Source: Vibrio splendidus 12E03
GTDB taxonomy: Bacteria; Pseudomonadota; Gammaproteobacteria; Enterobacterales; Vibrionaceae
Assembly (NCBI RefSeq): GCF_000272105.2
Contig: NZ_AJZD02000121.1
Coordinates: 1-44,238 of the forward strand
DNA length: 44,238 bases
Direction of reading: 5' to 3'
Positions within the stretch are counted from its first letter, which is position 1, and every line of letters starts with the position of its first letter. The translations under genes and the position numbers were made by a program. This document shows, in pieces, positions 27,334 to 36,198 of the stretch. Under the pieces are notes generated by a model, which saw only the letters and a list, made by a program, of their open reading frames with translations, did no database searches and had not been told where the DNA came from.

Positions 27334-27858
27334 TTAGTTTAAGCGGTTACGATCGTTGTCGTCGTCTTTCTTCTCAAACTCACCTTCAAAGGTGTTGCCG
27401 TCTTTTGATTGGTCAGATGGATCGCGATTGAATGGGTCTTGTCCAAATGGGCTCTGGCCAAAACCAGCTTGTCCACCGGCATGGAAACCACCAGACATGT
27501 TGGTCACCACCATTTTTTCCATCATTTTCTTGGCAATCATCGCTCTTGGTGCTGGCAATAATACCAACATACCGAGTGCGTCCGTCATAAAACCCGGAGT
27601 CAGCAGCAATACACCGGCAACTGCAAGCATCACGCCTTCAAGAATCTGTTGTGCTGGCATTTCGCCTTGTTGCAAACGACCTTGCACAGACATAAGTGTC
27701 TGAATGCCTTGGCTACGAACCAGCGATGCACCCACAAATGCAGTGATCAAAACCAACGCAATAGTTGGCCACAATCCTAAGAAGCCACCAACTTGAATAA
27801 ATAGCCCAATCTCAATGATGGGTACGAAGATAAATAGTAATAATAAGATAGGAAACAC
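27334..27858 (-). CDS. fxsA: FxsA family inner-membrane protein
   Basis: The 174 residues start with membrane helices (MFPILLLLFIFVPIIEIGLF, then GLWPTIALVLITAFVGASLV), contain RSQGIQTLMSVQGRLQQGE and a third hydrophobic region (MLAVAGVLLLTPGFMTDALG), and finish with a polar Gly/Asp/Asn-rich tail. These are typical of FxsA (YjeG/F exclusion suppressor; PF04186). In E. coli FxsA overproduction relieves exclusion of phage T7 by the F plasmid; its normal role is unknown. It is divergent from aspA, and the same neighbourhood exists in E. coli. Confidence 0.93.
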   Translation of the reverse strand: MFPILLLLFIFVPIIEIGLFIQVGGFLGLWPTIALVLITAFVGASLVRSQGIQTLMSVQGRLQQGEMPAQQILEGVMLAVAGVLLLTPGFMTDALGMLVLLPAPRAMIAKKMMEKMVVTNMSGGFHAGGQAGFGQSPFGQDPFNRDPSDQSKDGNTFEGEFEKKDDDNDRNRLN

Positions 27859-28142
27859 ACGCCCTCCTTTGTTCCTTGCAGTTTACGCTGAAAGCCCTAA
27901 CAATCTCAAATTTATCCTGTAAATAAGCGTGTTTATTGACCAAGAATAACTTTGCAAAATATTGACGAAACAAAACCGAAAAAGGTGATCCACTTAATAT
28001 TTTTATGCGCTAAGTACAGTATCATGTGCCACATAAGTCAGGACGGATTTATCAGCCCAATATTCTAGCGAACGGAGTATTTGCACACAGAATAGGCTAA
28101 TAACTAACTATATAATCAGAATAATTCTCTAAGGATCCTGTT

Positions 28143-29594
28143 ATGGCTACTCAATCAGAAGCTCAAGTTGAAGCTCCTCAAGCTACTCGTCTCGAAGAAG
28201 ATCTATTAGGTCAACGTCATGTTCCGGCTGATGCTTACTACGGCATCCACACTCTACGCGCAGTTGAAAACTTCAACATCTCAAATGTAACGATCTCAGA
28301 TGTACCTGAATTCGTTCGCGGTATGGTGATGACTAAGAAAGCAGCGGCTTTAGCAAACAAAGAGTTAGGTGTAATTCCAAGCGAAGTGGCTAAATACATC
28401 ATCCAAGCTTGTGACCTAATTCTAGACACGGGTAAGTGCATGGATCAGTTCCCATCGGACGTTTTCCAAGGTGGTGCTGGTACTTCTGTAAACATGAACG
28501 CAAACGAAGTTGTTGCGAACGTGGCTCTTGAACTTATGGGCAAAGAAAAAGGCCAATACGAGTTCATCAACCCGAACGACCATGTAAACCGCAGCCAATC
28601 TACAAACTGTGCTTACCCAACTGGCTTCCGTATCTCTGTTTACAACAGCGTTCGTAAACTGATTGATGCGATCGAATACCTAAAAGGTGCATTCGAGCTT
28701 AAGAGCCAAGAATTCAACACGATTTTGAAGATGGGTCGTACTCAGCTTCAAGACGCAGTTCCAATGACGGTTGGCCAAGAGTTCCACGCTTGGGCTGTAA
28801 CCATCAATGAAGAAATCAAAAACCTAGAATACACTTCAAAACTACTGCTTGAAGTAAACCTAGGCGCAACGGCTATCGGTACAGGTCTGAACGCAGCACC
28901 GGGTTACCAAGGCCTAGCAGTTAAGCACCTAGCAGAAGTAACTGGCCTAGAATGTGTAGCGGCTGAAGATCTTATCGAAGCAACGTCTGACTGTGGCGCA
29001 TACGTAATGACGCACGGCGCACTTAAGCGTCTAGCTGTGAAACTGTCTAAAATTTGTAACGATTTGCGTCTGCTTTCTTCTGGCCCACGTACTGGTCTGA
29101 ACGAGCTAAACCTACCTGAACTACAAGCCGGTTCTTCAATCATGCCTGCTAAAGTAAACCCAGTTGTGCCAGAAGTAGTAAACCAAGTTTGCTTTAAAGT
29201 TCTAGGTAACGACAACACGGTTTCTTTCGCTGCAGAAGGTGGTCAACTACAACTGAACGTAATGGAACCCGTTATTGCACAAAGCATGTTTGAGTCTCTA
29301 GACATCCTAACAAACGCTTGTGTGAACCTACGCGACAAGTGTGTAGACGGCATTACTGTAAACAAAGAAGTGTGTGAATCTCACGTATTTAACTCTATCG
29401 GTATCGTTACTTACCTAAACCCATACATTGGCCACCACGAGGGTGACATTGTTGGTAAGATCTGTGCTGAGACAGGTAAGAGCGTTCGTGATGTGGTTCT
29501 AGAGCGCGGTTTATTAACCGAAGAAGAACTTGATGACATTTTCTCTGTTGAAAATTTGATGCATCCTCAGTATAAAGCGAAGCGCTACGAATAA
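28143..29594 (+). CDS. aspA: Aspartate ammonia-lyase
   Basis: Deaminates aspartate to fumarate and ammonia, feeding fumarate respiration. The 483 residues start with a short extra segment before [26 protein letters not shown]. The catalytic signature [11 protein letters not shown] (about residues 330-340) of the aspartase/fumarase family is intact, with [29 protein letters not shown] just before it. AAGGAT before the ATG. Strong codon bias. Linked to dcuA, which exchanges aspartate and fumarate for succinate, so the pair works in anaerobic C4-dicarboxylate metabolism. Confidence 0.98.
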   Translation: MATQSEAQVEAPQATRLEEDLLGQRHVPADAYYGIHTLRAVENFNISNVTISDVPEFVRGMVMTKKAAALANKELGVIPSEVAKYIIQACDLILDTGKCMDQFPSDVFQGGAGTSVNMNANEVVANVALELMGKEKGQYEFINPNDHVNRSQSTNCAYPTGFRISVYNSVRKLIDAIEYLKGAFELKSQEFNTILKMGRTQLQDAVPMTVGQEFHAWAVTINEEIKNLEYTSKLLLEVNLGATAIGTGLNAAPGYQGLAVKHLAEVTGLECVAAEDLIEATSDCGAYVMTHGALKRLAVKLSKICNDLRLLSSGPRTGLNELNLPELQAGSSIMPAKVNPVVPEVVNQVCFKVLGNDNTVSFAAEGGQLQLNVMEPVIAQSMFESLDILTNACVNLRDKCVDGITVNKEVCESHVFNSIGIVTYLNPYIGHHEGDIVGKICAETGKSVRDVVLERGLLTEEELDDIFSVENLMHPQYKAKRYE

Positions 29595-29604
29595 AGTTAG
29601 CGAG

Positions 29605-29632
29605 AAAGGGTTCCAAACGGAGCCCTTTTTTA
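29605..29632 (+). terminator. Terminator or attenuator between aspA and dcuA
   Basis: Stem AAAGGG-TCC / GGA-CCCTTT with AAAC loop and a T run, 11 bases after the aspA stop. It suggests that part of aspA transcription ends before dcuA. Confidence 0.75.
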
Positions 29633-29713
29633 GGCTCCAATACGGTTAACCATGATTATTTTGTGGATTTCCGTTGGTTGCGCTTTTGCCAAATTGAATC
29701 TAAACCATAGAAC

Positions 29714-29752
29714 TATTATGTGAACATTCCAGCGGCGAATGTTCACATAATA
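29714..29752 (+). promoter_or_regulatory. Perfect 16-bp inverted repeat just before dcuA
   Basis: Perfect arms TATTATGTGAACATTC (29714-29729) and its complement (29737-29752) surround a seven-base loop CAGCGGC. The repeat ends 22 bases before the dcuA ATG. There is no T run after it, so it is not a simple terminator; an operator, mRNA stabiliser or translational control hairpin is more likely. Confidence 0.7.
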
Positions 29753-29774
29753 AAATCTAAATGAGGTGTTACTT

Positions 29775-31082
29775 ATGATTGCAGTAGAACTGTTTGTCGT
29801 CCTGCTCTTTATCTTTTTGGGGGCCAGAATTGGCGGTATCGGTATTGGTTTTGCCGGTGGTGCTGGTGTTATTGCCCTTTCACTTATTCTTGGCGTTCCA
29901 ACAAGCCAATCTTTCATCCCGATCGACGTAATCTTGATCATCATGTCAGTTATCACCGCAATTGCTGCAATGCAAGTTGCTGGCGGTATGGACTGGTTGG
30001 TACAAATTGCCGAAAACTTTTTGCGTAAACACCCTGAACGCATCACCTTTTACGCGCCGATTGTGACCTTTGTAATGACATTAATGGCGGGTACTGGTCA
30101 CACAGCATTCTCTACGCTTCCTGTTATTGCAGAAGTAGCGAAAGGCCAAGGTGTTCGTCCTTCTCGTCCACTGTCTATCGCAGTTGTCGCTTCTCAAATT
30201 GCTATCACAGCTTCGCCAATCTCGGCTGCAGTTGTGGCTTTCGCAGCAATGTTGGCACCCTTTGGTGTTGATTACCTAACGCTATTGATGGTTTGTATCC
30301 CAACAACCTTCATCGCTTGTATGGTTGGTGCGATTGTCGCGAACTACATGGGTAGCGAATTGAAAGACGATCCTGTTTATCAAGAACGTCTAGAGAAAGG
30401 TCTAATCAAGCTAGCAACAGAAGAGAAACGCGAAATTCTACCTACAGCGAAGAAAGCAACGTACATCTTCCTAGCAGCAATTGGTTTCGTGGTTTGTTAC
30501 GCAGCGGCTATCTCTAGCTCTGTTGGCCTAATTGAAAACCCAGCGCTAGGTCGTAACGAAGCGATCATGTCTGTAATGCTGGCAGCAGCAGCGGCTATCG
30601 TGATGTTCACTAAGATTGATGCAGCGAAGATTTCTTCAGCACCAACGTTCCGTTCTGGTATGACGGCATGTGTATGTGTACTTGGTGTGGCTTGGTTAGG
30701 TTCAACGTTTGTAAACGCACACGTTGCTGAAATCAAAGACGTAGCAGGCGCTCTACTGGCTGACTACCCATGGATGCTGGCTCTTGTTCTGTTCTTCGCT
30801 TCTATGCTGCTTTACTCTCAAGGCGCAACAACAGTTGCACTGATGCCTGCAGCACTAGCGATTGGCGTAGCACCACTAACAGCCGTTGCTTCTTTTGCTG
30901 CGGTAAGTGCGCTGTTCGTACTTCCAACTTACCCTACGCTACTGGCAGCGGTTGAGATGGATGACACAGGCTCAACGCGTATCGGTAACTACGTATTCAA
31001 CCACCCATTCTTCATTCCAGGTGTGGTAACAATCAGTACTGCGGTAGCACTCGGCTTCGCATTCGGCGGTCTGTTTATCTAA
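29775..31082 (+). CDS. dcuA: Anaerobic C4-dicarboxylate transporter DcuA
   Basis: Inner-membrane exchanger of aspartate, malate or fumarate for succinate. From the ATG at 29775 (GAGG eight bases before) the product has 435 residues; a GTG nine bases upstream is less likely. About ten to twelve hydrophobic helices; segments FLGARIGGIGIGFAGGAGV, MAGTGHTAFSTLPVIAEVAK, ITASPISAAVVAFA and SQGATTVALMPAALAIG match DcuA/DcuB. Linked to aspA as in E. coli. There it precedes dsbD; here an eight-gene arc-pyr-argR block intervenes. Confidence 0.97.
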   Translation: MIAVELFVVLLFIFLGARIGGIGIGFAGGAGVIALSLILGVPTSQSFIPIDVILIIMSVITAIAAMQVAGGMDWLVQIAENFLRKHPERITFYAPIVTFVMTLMAGTGHTAFSTLPVIAEVAKGQGVRPSRPLSIAVVASQIAITASPISAAVVAFAAMLAPFGVDYLTLLMVCIPTTFIACMVGAIVANYMGSELKDDPVYQERLEKGLIKLATEEKREILPTAKKATYIFLAAIGFVVCYAAAISSSVGLIENPALGRNEAIMSVMLAAAAAIVMFTKIDAAKISSAPTFRSGMTACVCVLGVAWLGSTFVNAHVAEIKDVAGALLADYPWMLALVLFFASMLLYSQGATTVALMPAALAIGVAPLTAVASFAAVSALFVLPTYPTLLAAVEMDDTGSTRIGNYVFNHPFFIPGVVTISTAVALGFAFGGLFI

Positions 31083-31105
31083 CATTCGCTGGTGATTGAA
31101 CATTT

Positions 31106-31131
31106 AAAAGGAAGCTTCGGCTTCCTTTTTT
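31106..31131 (+). terminator. Terminator of dcuA
   Basis: Stem AAAAGGAAGC / GCTTCCTTTT closed by a TTCG tetraloop, followed by Ts. Confidence 0.93.
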
Positions 31132-31152
31132 GTTTTCTGCTCAATGTGTTAT

Positions 31153-31166
31153 TTGATACGCATCAA
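31153..31166 (+). promoter_or_regulatory. Perfect FNR-type box upstream of the arc cluster
   Basis: TTGAT-ACGC-ATCAA matches the FNR consensus TTGAT-N4-ATCAA perfectly, and symmetry extends to ATTTGAT/ATCAAAT (31151-31168). It lies after the dcuA terminator and about 430 bases before the transporter gene. A possible -10 lies at 31175-31180 (TATAAA) but spacing to the box is unusual. FNR/ANR control of arginine deiminase clusters is known in other bacteria. Confidence 0.75.
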
Positions 31167-31168
31167 AT

Positions 31169-31555
31169 AACCATTATAAACTTTAAAAACCGCCTAAAAA
31201 TAAAGTTTGAATAAAATTCCAAGATTATTCTGCCTAATCATAAACAACACCTACCAAATCAATCTCCTTCCACTTCCAGTTAATCCACAACGAATATTAA
31301 TCCAAGCTAACTAACCAAAAAACCTTGACGATTTTCTGCCATTTCTCAGCCCGTTCATTAGCCATTATTTTTGTGAACAGCACCAAACTTAAATACCGGA
31401 GTAAGGAATAAAATAACCGCAGCTAAATTAAATCTAACTTCATTTGGATTAGTAAATATAAAAACAACCTTAATTTAAAGTCAGCAACTTTATATCGTTG
31501 AGTGCTTTATAAGTGTCCATGTATTTACAATCTATAAATCATTAGTCGCTAATTC
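31169..31555. other. Long leader region before the ArcD/YfcC-type gene
   Basis: About 390 AT-rich bases without a supported gene. It has an ARG-box-like word TGAATAAAATTCCA (31208-31221, 12 of 14 to TGAATWWWWATTCA) 42 bases after the FNR box, and no clear terminator. If transcription starts near the FNR box the mRNA has an exceptionally long 5' leader. Confidence 0.45.
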
Positions 31556-31580
31556 ACATCACTTATATTTAAGATGATGT
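31556..31580 (+). promoter_or_regulatory. Hairpin abutting the ribosome site of the ArcD/YfcC gene
   Basis: ACATCA-CTTA pairs with TAAG-A-TGATGT around a TATT loop with one bulged A. The stem ends one base before the AAGGAG ribosome site (31581-31586) of the transporter. It could modulate translation or protect the 5' end. Confidence 0.5.
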
Positions 31581-31592
31581 AAGGAGATAGCC

Positions 31593-33041
31593 ATGACAAC
31601 TCAAACGATACCAAGCGAGAAAAAAAAGGGCGGCTTCTTTGCCAACTTTAAATTCCCTTCTGCCTACACCATTCTATTTATTCTGATTGCGTTCGTCGCA
31701 CTGCTTACCTGGATTGTTCCAGCAGGCCAATACGACCGTGCAATGAATGAAGAGCTAGGCCGAGAAGTACCCGTAACCGGAACCTATCAAGCGGTAGAAG
31801 GTAACCCTCAAGGCGTGATTGATGTACTGCTCGCGCCTATTGACGGCTTCTATGACCACAATAGCTATGAAGCGGCGGCTATCGACGTTTCGCTGTTCAT
31901 CTTAATCATTGGTGGCTTCTTAGGGCTAGTAACCAAAACGGGTGCCATTGATGCCGGTATCGAACGCGTCACCGCCCGCTTAGAAGGGCGAGAAGAGTTG
32001 ATGATACCAATACTGATGGCGCTGTTTGCCGCAGGTGGTACCGTCTACGGCATGGCCGAAGAATCACTGCCCTTCTATACATTGCTAGTGCCGGTAATGA
32101 TGGCAGCTCGCTTTGACCCTCTTGTTGCCGCTGCGACCGTACTGCTTGGTGCAGGTATTGGGGTTCTGGGTTCAACGATTAACCCATTCGCAACCGTGAT
32201 CGCTGCCAACGCCTCTGGTATTCCATTTACGGACGGTATCGTGTTGCGTATTGCGATGTTGATTATTGGTTGGGGTATTTGTGTTGCCTACGTGATGCGT
32301 TACGCAAGAATGGTTCAAGCCGACCCAACAACATCAATTGTCTACGACAAATACGAAGAGAACAAAGCGCACTTCTTGGGTAATGCGAGCGGCGAAAAAC
32401 TTGAATTCACAGCAACTCGCAAACTGATTCTGACCATTTTTGGTGGCTCGTTCGCTGTGATGATTTACGGTGTATCCGTTGCTGGATGGTGGATGGCTGA
32501 AATCTCAGCGATGTTCCTAGCAGCAACCATCATCGTTGGTATTGTGGCTCGCATGAGCGAAGAAGAGTTTACCACCAGCTTCATTGATGGTGCCCGCGAC
32601 CTACTTGGCGTTGCGCTTATCATAGGTATTGCACGTGGTATCGTTGTGGTGATGGACCGCGGTATGATCACCGATACTATTCTGTTCTCTGCAGAACAAA
32701 TGGTAACGGGACTCTCTTCGGTTATCTTCATTAACGTGATGTTCTTCTTAGAGATTCTACTGTCGTTTTTAGTGCCATCAACCTCTGGCTTAGCGGTGCT
32801 TACCATGCCAATCATGGCACCATTGGCTGACTTTGCCGGTGTAGGTCGTGACTTGGTTATCACTGCGTACCAATCAGCATCTGGCTTGGTGAACCTAATC
32901 ACCCCAACCTCCGCGGTGGTGATGGGTGGTTTGGCGATTGCTCGCGTCCCTTATGTTCGCTGGGTTAAATGGGTGATGCCACTAGTCGGTATCTTGATGG
33001 TTTTCTGTATTGTTGTACTGAGTATTGGTGCGCTTATCTAA
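31593..33041 (+). CDS. YfcC/ArcD-type basic amino acid antiporter
   Basis: Integral membrane protein of 482 residues with about 12 helices, from the YfcC family (related to DcuC and to the ArcD2 type). Recognisable segments are YTILFILIAFVALLTWIVPAGQYDR near the N terminus, AAGGTVYGMAEESLPFY, GAGIGVLGSTINPFATVIAAN, IGIARGIVVVMDRG, LVPSTSGLAVLTMPIMAPLA and YQSASGLVNLITPTSAVVMGGL. Linked to arcA, arcC and argF, it is most likely an arginine/ornithine exchanger for the deiminase pathway. It has its own terminator and an 808-base gap to arcA. Substrate is inferred from context, family is secure. Confidence 0.88.
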   Translation: MTTQTIPSEKKKGGFFANFKFPSAYTILFILIAFVALLTWIVPAGQYDRAMNEELGREVPVTGTYQAVEGNPQGVIDVLLAPIDGFYDHNSYEAAAIDVSLFILIIGGFLGLVTKTGAIDAGIERVTARLEGREELMIPILMALFAAGGTVYGMAEESLPFYTLLVPVMMAARFDPLVAAATVLLGAGIGVLGSTINPFATVIAANASGIPFTDGIVLRIAMLIIGWGICVAYVMRYARMVQADPTTSIVYDKYEENKAHFLGNASGEKLEFTATRKLILTIFGGSFAVMIYGVSVAGWWMAEISAMFLAATIIVGIVARMSEEEFTTSFIDGARDLLGVALIIGIARGIVVVMDRGMITDTILFSAEQMVTGLSSVIFINVMFFLEILLSFLVPSTSGLAVLTMPIMAPLADFAGVGRDLVITAYQSASGLVNLITPTSAVVMGGLAIARVPYVRWVKWVMPLVGILMVFCIVVLSIGALI

Positions 33042-33069
33042 CTAACAGCACTTCACACCTATCTCATCC

Positions 33070-33097
33070 AAAGCCGCTTCTCACAGCGGCTTTTTTA
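33070..33097 (+). terminator. Terminator after the ArcD/YfcC-type gene
   Basis: Stem AAAGCCGCT / AGCGGCTTT with a TCTCAC loop and T run, 28 bases after the stop. Thus arcA needs its own promoter. Confidence 0.9.
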
Positions 33098-33849
33098 TTG
33101 TTCCCTCTACAATATAACCCTCTGCTACTGAAACAGCTCCTCAAAGCCATACACGCGATATTCAAGGTATCTTCTGTTCGTAGCAAAGCTCAGCCAAACT
33201 CAAAGTGCTTGCAATAGAAGAATCAATCCTACTTTTTAACATCCAATTTTCTTGATGAAATAACACTCTATTTTCAACCATGATGTTTAAACAAATAGTT
33301 AGTCACTTATTAGCGTTAATTATATTTAAAGTAATTTACAGCCTAATAAATAGACGAGGGTTAATGCCCTTTTTTATCAAAAAACACACTTAAATAGCCG
33401 ATTTTAAAATGTGATCACAACAGCTTTATTCGCATTTACTTTGTTAATAAATAATTAATTCCACATTCAAAATTAAATATCTAAATAAAAACACTGCATA
33501 TTTCCAAGCTAAGTACATTCTTATCAACAAAACTATTCTGCATATAATCCCTCGTAAATTAGATTCTAGTAAGTTTCGTCAAAAAAGCGTGCATAAAGTT
33601 CCCTAACTGCTAACTATTTAGAAGGTATTAGTCATGACTGAAAGTGCATAAATTTTGTTAAAACCCTTAATTTTAAAGGGCTGCGGGATAAAAAACGATT
33701 TGTGATAGATCTCTAAGAATACCTGACTAGCAGGCGTAATATTAATTCCAGACAAGAGATATGAATAAAATAATTCATTCTTCTCAACTGAAAATAAATA
33801 ATTACTCTTAGCGATAAAAGTAATTCAAATATATAAGAGAGAGACGATC
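33098..33849. other. Long AT-rich intergenic region before arcA
   Basis: About 750 bases with no plausible gene. Elements seen: a palindrome TGTGATCACA (33410-33419); four ArgR-like half-sites TGCAT followed by A (33495, 33539, 33590, 33645); the palindrome AGTCATGACT (33630-33639); a CRP-like TGTGATAGATCTCTAA (33701-33716, 8 of 10 core bases); and the dyad TGAAT-N6-ATTCA (33762-33777). It should contain the arcA promoter and several regulator sites, but assignment is uncertain. Confidence 0.5.
33762..33777 (+). promoter_or_regulatory. ARG-box-like dyad before arcA
   Basis: TGAAT-AAAATA-ATTCA has the two half-sites of an ArgR box, but six bases apart instead of the usual four. It lies about 75 bases before the arcA start. 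Binding by ArgR, or by the divergent ArgR homologue encoded downstream, is only a suggestion. Confidence 0.4.
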
Positions 33850-35073
33850 ATGAGTAAGTTCTATGTAGGTTCTGAAATAGGTCAATTACGCCGCGTTCTA
33901 GTTCACCGTCCAAGACGCGCACTGACTCACCTAACACCCTCTAACTGTCACGATTTACTGTTTGATGACGTACTGGCTGTTGAGCGTGCAGGTAAAGAGC
34001 ATGACGCATTTACTCAAACGCTGCGTGATCAAGGTGTTGAAGTTCTTCTTCTTACTGACCTACTAGCAGACACGCTAGCCGTGCCAGAAGCGAAAGATTG
34101 GCTTTTGAATCATCAAGTTTCTGATTACCGCTTAGGCAAAACTTTTGCTAACGATGTGCGCTGCTACTTGGGCGACTTACCAAACCTAGAACTAGCAAAA
34201 ATCCTAACCGGCGGTCTGTCTTACGCTGAGATGCCAATGAAATCATCTTCAATGATGCAAGGCATGCACGCACCAACCGACTTCATTATCGAACCGTTAC
34301 CAAACCACCTATTTACTCGTGACACATCTTGCTGGGTATACGGTGGCGTATCCATCAACCCGATGGCGAAACCTGCTCGTCAACGTGAAACCAACCACGT
34401 TCGCGCTATTTACCGCTGGCACCCAACATTTGCTGGCCAAGACTTCATTAAGTACTTCGGCGATGAAGAAAACATCAGCTACGACAACTCAACCATTGAA
34501 GGCGGTGACGTTCTTGTAATCGGTCGCGGCACGGTTCTTATCGGTATGTCTGAGCGTACAACAGCACAAGGTGTTGAGCACTTAGCATCTAGCCTATTCA
34601 AACACGGTCAAGCGAAACAAGTTATCGCAATGCAGCTACCAAAACACCGCTCTTGCATGCACTTAGACACCGTGATGACGCACATGAACGAAGATACGTT
34701 CTCTGTTTACCCTGAAGTGGTGAGTAAAGACGTACAGTGCTGGAATCTAACTGGCGATGAGTCTGGCGCAGTGAAAGTGAAAGAAGAAGGCTACTTCGTA
34801 ACGGCTATCGAAAAAGCACTTGGCGTAGACAAGCTAAACCTAATCACGACCGGTGGTGACAACTTCCATGCAGAACGTGAGCAGTGGAACGATGCAAACA
34901 ACGTTCTAACGGTTAAACCTGGCGTTGTGATTGGTTACGAAGGCAACACCTACACCAATGAAAAATACGACAAAGCTGGCATCACGGTTCTTCCGATTCC
35001 AGGAGACGAACTTGGCCGAGGTCGCGGTGGCGCACGCTGCATGAGCTGCCCAATTGAGCGTGATGGTATCTAA
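33850..35073 (+). CDS. arcA: Arginine deiminase
   Basis: Hydrolyses arginine to citrulline and ammonia, the first step of the arginine deiminase pathway. The 407 residues start [25 protein letters not shown]. Substrate-binding motif [44 protein letters not shown] and the catalytic Cys397 in [12 protein letters not shown] at the C terminus are intact. Strong codon bias suggests high expression. GAGAGA before ATG. It is followed by arcC (72-base gap) and argF, forming the complete three-step pathway. Confidence 0.98.
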   Translation: MSKFYVGSEIGQLRRVLVHRPRRALTHLTPSNCHDLLFDDVLAVERAGKEHDAFTQTLRDQGVEVLLLTDLLADTLAVPEAKDWLLNHQVSDYRLGKTFANDVRCYLGDLPNLELAKILTGGLSYAEMPMKSSSMMQGMHAPTDFIIEPLPNHLFTRDTSCWVYGGVSINPMAKPARQRETNHVRAIYRWHPTFAGQDFIKYFGDEENISYDNSTIEGGDVLVIGRGTVLIGMSERTTAQGVEHLASSLFKHGQAKQVIAMQLPKHRSCMHLDTVMTHMNEDTFSVYPEVVSKDVQCWNLTGDESGAVKVKEEGYFVTAIEKALGVDKLNLITTGGDNFHAEREQWNDANNVLTVKPGVVIGYEGNTYTNEKYDKAGITVLPIPGDELGRGRGGARCMSCPIERDGI

Positions 35074-35088
35074 TCACTAAGACGAAAC

Positions 35089-35126
35089 GGCCAAGTTGAA
35101 CGATCTTAAATAATCTCAGCTTGGCC
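35089..35126 (+). repeat. Inverted repeat between arcA and arcC
   Basis: Seven-base arms GGCCAAG (35089-35095) and CTTGGCC (35120-35126) frame a 24-base loop. No T run follows. It could be an mRNA processing or stability hairpin that sets arcA/arcC ratios. Confidence 0.5.
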
Positions 35127-35145
35127 AAAATGAGAGAACACAATT

Positions 35146-36057
35146 ATGACTAAGCAAACTGTTGTTGTTGCACTCGGCGGTAACGCCCTACTTCGTCGCG
35201 GTGAGCCGTTAGAAGCCGATGTTCAACGCCGTAATATTGAAACAGCGGTTAAAACCATCTCTGAAATCGCGAAAGTGTACAACGTGGTTCTAGTACATGG
35301 TAATGGCCCACAAGTTGGTTTACTGGCTCTGCAAGGTTTGGAATACAAAAAAGTAAATCCATATCCGCTAGATGTGTTGGGCAGTGAGACTCAAGGCATG
35401 ATCGGCTACATGCTGATGCAAGAGTTCAAGAACTATCTGCCTAACCGCAACATCTCGTGCATGTTGACGCAAATGACGGTTGATCCAAACGATCCTGCAT
35501 TCGCCGATCCAACTAAGCCGATTGGCCCGATCTACGAAGAAGCGGAAGCGCGTGAATTAGCGGAGAAATTCCACTGGATCGTCAAACCAGACGGCCAACA
35601 CTTCCGTCGCGTTGTGCCAAGCCCACGCCCTACTGGCATTGTTGAGCACGAAGCGATCACCCAACTTATCGATGCAGGCCACCTCGTAATTTGTACCGGC
35701 GGCGGTGGCATCCCAGTGAAAAAAGAGAACGGTAAATTAGTCGGTGTTGAAGCAGTTATCGACAAAGACATGTCAGCGGCTTTCTTAGCGAAACAACTGG
35801 ATGCGGATGCGCTGCTTATTTTGACCGACGCGGACGCTGTTTACCTTGATTGGGGCAAACCGACTCAACACGCACTGCGCAGCACCACACCAAGTGAACT
35901 GGCGCAATTCGAATTTGATGCAGGCTCAATGGGGCCAAAAATTGAAGCGTCATGCGAATTCATCCAACAAGGCGGCAAGGTCGTCGGTATCGGTGCGCTC
36001 GAAGATGGTTTGCAAATCCTGCAAGGCCTGGCGGGCACCAATATCACCAAAGATTAA
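35146..36057 (+). CDS. arcC: Carbamate kinase
   Basis: Converts carbamoyl phosphate and ADP to ATP, CO2 and ammonia, the energy-yielding step of the pathway. The 303 residues start MTKQTVVVALGGNALLRRGE; VLVHGNGPQVGLLALQ, VVPSPRPTGIVEHEAI, VICTGGGGIPV, DKDMSAAFLAKQLDADALLILTDADAVY and GSMGPKIEA are all typical of the amino acid kinase fold. Cotranscribed with arcA and argF most likely. GAGAG lies before the ATG. Confidence 0.98.
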   Translation: MTKQTVVVALGGNALLRRGEPLEADVQRRNIETAVKTISEIAKVYNVVLVHGNGPQVGLLALQGLEYKKVNPYPLDVLGSETQGMIGYMLMQEFKNYLPNRNISCMLTQMTVDPNDPAFADPTKPIGPIYEEAEARELAEKFHWIVKPDGQHFRRVVPSPRPTGIVEHEAITQLIDAGHLVICTGGGGIPVKKENGKLVGVEAVIDKDMSAAFLAKQLDADALLILTDADAVYLDWGKPTQHALRSTTPSELAQFEFDAGSMGPKIEASCEFIQQGGKVVGIGALEDGLQILQGLAGTNITKD

Positions 36058-36135
36058 TCCACTCGCGAGCTTTTTAAGCCTTGCGAGAAAACTGAATCAC
36101 CGTTTGAACTGAAATTAATACACAAAAATTGAATC

Positions 36136-36175
36136 GCGCTTTCTTGAATTTTCTTTCCCTGTAACAGGAAAGCGC
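36136..36175 (+). promoter_or_regulatory. Alternative hairpins before argF
   Basis: Outer arms GCGCTTTC (36136-36143) and GAAAGCGC (36168-36175) are perfect. An inner TTTCCCTG can instead pair with CAGGAAA (sharing the GAAA bases), so two structures are mutually exclusive. The AAGGA site of argF is about 11 bases downstream. Three TGAAT words occur nearby (36093, 36129, 36145). Role unknown. Confidence 0.45.
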
Positions 36176-36198
36176 CTAAATCTAAGAAGGAATACATC

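Noticed and set aside
33355..33376. Terminator of a small RNA in the arcA upstream gap
   Set aside because: AGGG/CCCT stem of only four pairs before the T run; too weak without expression data.
33410..33419. TGTGATCACA as a CRP site
   Set aside because: The half-sites lack the required six-base spacer; it is only a 10-bp palindrome, so I mention it but do not call it CRP.
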